This document shows, one piece after another, positions 61,646 through 64,000 of a stretch of 64,000 nt of DNA. The notes under the pieces were generated by a model, which was given only the letters and a program-made list of their open reading frames with translations, was not told the DNA's origin and ran no database searches. The DNA lies in NCBI GenBank assembly GCA_020630875.1, contig JAHDIH010000002.1, positions 309,332 through 373,331 on the forward strand. The letters are read 5' to 3'. Origin of the DNA: Deltaproteobacteria bacterium (GTDB lineage Bacteria > Myxococcota_A > Polyangia > Haliangiales > Haliangiaceae). Made by a program: the position numbers and the translations under genes. The first letter of the stretch is position 1, and every line of letters begins with the position of its first letter.

Positions 61646-63430
61646 GTGTCTTATCTCGTACTAGCGCGCAAATATCGCCCACAAACCTTCGCTGAAGTGG
61701 TGGGGCAGGAGCATGTGACGCAGACATTGGCTAACGCTTTTAAGAAAGACCGAGTTCATCACGCCTTTTTGTTTTGCGGTCCTCGCGGTGTAGGCAAGAC
61801 CACTTTGGCAAGAGTATTGGGCAAAGCCCTCAACTGCGAAGAAGGACCCACGGCTTCCCCCTGTGGAAATTGTTCGGCATGCCATTCCATCAACGCTGGT
61901 TCGTCGGTTGATTACATCGAAATGGATGGTGCGTCCAATCGAGGTATTGACAGCATCCGAGATCTTACCGAATCGGTACGTTACCAACCGGCAGCGCTTC
62001 GAAAAAAAGTGTACGTCATCGATGAGGTTCACATGTTGACCACCGAAGCGTTTAACGCACTACTTAAAACTTTGGAAGAGCCACCGCCTCATGTCACGTT
62101 TGTCTTGGCTACGACAGAGCCGCATAAGCTGCCTAATACGATTCTCTCAAGGTGTCAGCGTTACGACTTCAAGTTGGTTCCGGGAAAGAAGTTAACCGAT
62201 CACTTGCTTACTACTTTCAAAAAAGAGGGGATCGATGTCGAACCATCTGGTGCCGCTCTGATTGCTAGAGAGTCAGGTGGTTCGGTACGCGATGCATTGT
62301 CATTGGCTGATCAAATAATTTCGTTCGCCTCAGAAGAGAAAATCGCAGAGAGCCATATTGCAGAAGTGCTTGGAGTCGCGGACAGAGCCATGGCTTGGCG
62401 TCTTGTAGCAACGATTACAAGTAGTGACGCGGCGGCTGCGATTCGAACCGTAGAAGAAGCTGCGGAACGCGGGATTGAAGAAGCACAAGTGGCTAGAGCG
62501 CTTGTTCGCGGTTTGAGACTTTTAACGCTACTGCAAATGGATCCAAACATGCCAGTTGGTGAGTTAGGAGAGGATGAGCGCAAACGTTACTCTGAGTTGG
62601 CGCAAAAAGTGGGTAATAAAGCGAGCCGAATTTTTCGTAAAATGATTGTTGCGTGCGATGAGCTTGGGCAATCGAGTATGCCAAGAATGGTTTTAGAAAT
62701 GGCCATCGTAGAAGCTACACAGACCCAAGATCTTGTGCCGATCAGCCAATTGATCGCTAAAGTCGAAAAGATAGCTCAAAAAAAAACGGTAGTTGAAGCA
62801 AACAAGGTTTCAAGTATTAAGGAACCGCATCGGTCAGCTTCAACGCCGCAGTCGCAGAACCTACCGCCTCAAAGTGTGCGGCCGCAAAACGCACCGCCGC
62901 AACAACGACAGGAAATGCGTCAAGTCCCCGTCGATAACAAACAGACGCAGGTGACGGCACCAGCCCCAGTGACGGCACCAGCCCCAGTGACGGCACCCGA
63001 GAGGGTCGAAAATCTCAGTGAAACAGCCCAGCAGGGACCTTGGGCTTCACTTGTTTCCTCCCTTGCTGACAACAGAAAGCTAACCCTCTTTGGTATTTAC
63101 GAGAGGGCTCGCGTGCTGGAATTCAGCGATAAAGCTCTCATTGTGGGGTTTCCAGAATCACTGGCGAGCGTTCGTGAGATGGCAAGTGATCTGGAAAACA
63201 AAGTTGCGATGACTGAATACATCAAAAAGCATCTCGGTCACGATGTAACCATTACAATTAAGTCTGTTGGAGAAGACGAAGCAGGTTTATCATCTGTAGA
63301 GAAAACCACAGCCGCAAAACATAAGCGTTCAGAAGACGCCAAAGAACGGGTGAAAAATCATCCCCTAACCAAAGCGATTGCCGACTCATTCGGTGCGCAA
63401 ATTCAGGAAGTAGTCGTATATGACAAATGA
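61646..63430 (+). CDS. dnaX: DNA polymerase III gamma/tau subunit
   Basis: 594 residues from GTG 61646. YLVLARKYRPQTFAEVVGQE, FCGPRGVGKTTLARVL (Walker A), CGNCSACHSINAGSSVDYIE (zinc module), VIDEVHMLTTEAFNALLKTL (Walker B/DEVH-type box) and LSRCQRYDF (SRC arginine finger) are clamp-loader motifs. A Pro/Gln linker with VTAPAP repeats precedes a tau-like C-terminal domain. It loads the sliding clamp and links polymerases to the helicase. The stop overlaps the ybaB start. Confidence 0.96.
   Translation: MSYLVLARKYRPQTFAEVVGQEHVTQTLANAFKKDRVHHAFLFCGPRGVGKTTLARVLGKALNCEEGPTASPCGNCSACHSINAGSSVDYIEMDGASNRGIDSIRDLTESVRYQPAALRKKVYVIDEVHMLTTEAFNALLKTLEEPPPHVTFVLATTEPHKLPNTILSRCQRYDFKLVPGKKLTDHLLTTFKKEGIDVEPSGAALIARESGGSVRDALSLADQIISFASEEKIAESHIAEVLGVADRAMAWRLVATITSSDAAAAIRTVEEAAERGIEEAQVARALVRGLRLLTLLQMDPNMPVGELGEDERKRYSELAQKVGNKASRIFRKMIVACDELGQSSMPRMVLEMAIVEATQTQDLVPISQLIAKVEKIAQKKTVVEANKVSSIKEPHRSASTPQSQNLPPQSVRPQNAPPQQRQEMRQVPVDNKQTQVTAPAPVTAPAPVTAPERVENLSETAQQGPWASLVSSLADNRKLTLFGIYERARVLEFSDKALIVGFPESLASVREMASDLENKVAMTEYIKKHLGHDVTITIKSVGEDEAGLSSVEKTTAAKHKRSEDAKERVKNHPLTKAIADSFGAQIQEVVVYDK
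62951..62998 (+). repeat. 18-bp in-frame tandem repeat in dnaX
   Basis: Two and a partial third copy, encoding VTAPAP, VTAPAP and VTAPER in the linker between the AAA+ core and the tau-like domain. Confidence 0.85.
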
Positions 63431-63770
63431 AAATTCAAACTTTCCCACAGATTTAAAAGGCATAATGGACTTAGCCCAAAAATTGCAAGGCGACGTTGCT
63501 AAGATGCAAGAGCAGTTGCAGGAAATGGTCGTAGAAGGTGCGGCAGGCGGCGGAATGGTGAAAGCCTCGGTCAACGGTAACTACGACTTAGTGTCTCTTT
63601 CTATTGAGGACGAAGTAATCGACGCAAACGAAAAAGAGATGTTGCAAGATTTGATTCTAGCAGCCGTCAATCAAGCGATCGAAAAGATGAGAGTCCACGC
63701 CAAGAGTGAAATGAACAAAACCGCTGGGGGCATAAATATTCCGGGGATGCCCGGAAACTTTTCGTTGTAG
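63420..63770 (+). CDS. ybaB: YbaB/EbfC family nucleoid-associated protein
   Basis: 116 residues. ATG 63420 overlaps the dnaX stop by 11 bases. The DLAQKLQGDVAKMQEQLQEM helix, then VEGAAGGGMVKASVNGNYDL and ISIEDE-type strand (LSIEDEVID), and GGINIPGMPG near the end are the family pattern. It binds DNA as a dimer and sits between dnaX and recR, a widely conserved order. The N-terminal Asn/Pro-rich ten residues are extra. Confidence 0.95.
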   Translation: MTNENSNFPTDLKGIMDLAQKLQGDVAKMQEQLQEMVVEGAAGGGMVKASVNGNYDLVSLSIEDEVIDANEKEMLQDLILAAVNQAIEKMRVHAKSEMNKTAGGINIPGMPGNFSL

Positions 63771-63772
63771 CG

Positions 63773-64000
63773 ATGAGCGAAGCATTCTCCAGATTGGTTC
63801 ATGAACTGAAACGCTTACCTGGCGTTGGCGAAAAGTCTGCGGGCCGATTGGCTTATCATCTGGTAGGTCAGCCGAAGCGGGCTCTTCATCAACTTGCAGA
63901 GGCCTTGGTAGAAGTTAGTGAAAGAATCGGCTTATGCACAGTTTGCATGGATCTCACGGAGTCGGAAGTCTGTAAACGGTGCGTTGATCCCACGCGGGAT
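63773..64000 (+). CDS. recR: recombination mediator RecR (3' partial)
   Basis: 76 codons to the window edge, not closed. FSRLVHELKRLPGVGEKSAG carries the helix-hairpin-helix, AYHLVGQPK follows, and CTVCMDLTESEVCKRC holds the four Cys of the zinc finger. The TOPRIM domain lies outside. ATG 63773 is 2 bases after the ybaB stop. RecR works with RecO and RecF in RecA loading at gaps. Confidence 0.95.
   Translation, partial: MSEAFSRLVHELKRLPGVGEKSAGRLAYHLVGQPKRALHQLAEALVEVSERIGLCTVCMDLTESEVCKRCVDPTRD

Overview
The window looks like a Myxococcota-type (former Deltaproteobacteria) chromosome segment. Pointers are: many Cys-rich secreted lipoproteins, two secreted proteases ending in a Gly-Cys/hydrophobic/basic tail like MYXO-CTERM, a complete pilMNOPQ block with a separate pilA, a Roadblock/LC7 protein, bacterial enhancer-binding proteins, and an aroK-aroB fusion. 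Base composition is close to balanced by eye, and genes are tightly packed. The longest gaps are about 210-220 bases (4880-5088 and 9500-9717). I saw no rRNA, tRNA, CRISPR array, insertion sequence or prophage. Taxon is inference only.

Layout. 1-2300: the 3' end of a methyltransferase with Cys/His/Lys tandem repeats, then a secreted metalloprotease. 2300-8350: an ethylmalonyl-CoA type pair (crotonyl-CoA carboxylase/reductase and epimerase) with a DUF2156 protein, a GNAT protein, and manC-manB for GDP-mannose. 8400-11800: secreted lipoproteins and a beta-barrel. 11900-15090: dapD, an aminotransferase and an M20 deacylase, probably the diaminopimelate/lysine branch. 15200-19130: pilA behind a sigma-54-like promoter, monomeric isocitrate dehydrogenase, and an unknown helical protein. 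19200-23100: PspA, uppS-cdsA and a vWA lipoprotein. 23200-35580: an enhancer-binding protein, then pilM-N-O-P-Q, aroKB, a lipoprotein, Roadblock, aroQ, accB and accC, mostly overlapping or nearly abutting. 35600-52000: a TPR scaffold, mepA, add/gshB/response regulator, envelope proteins, fadL, trypsin-like and CAP proteins, a frameshifted zinc-ribbon gene, glpF and a DNA glycosylase. 52089-58184: an HPr-kinase-like ATPase, a SPASM radical SAM enzyme, a large FG-GAP lipoprotein, a 48-residue candidate precursor peptide and an S26-like protease. This is the best candidate for an undescribed system, probably a ribosomally made modified peptide (RiPP). 58200-64000: a carboxypeptidase-regulatory-repeat protein, a beta-barrel, and dnaX-ybaB-recR.

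A pattern across the window is that many genes have a -10-like hexamer ending 5-7 bases before the start codon (usually GTG), often with a -35-like hexamer 16-18 bases further up. This predicts widespread leaderless mRNAs and was used to choose several starts. Other genes (for example pilQ, the vWA gene at 44496 and the beta-barrel at 11065) have ordinary Shine-Dalgarno sequences.
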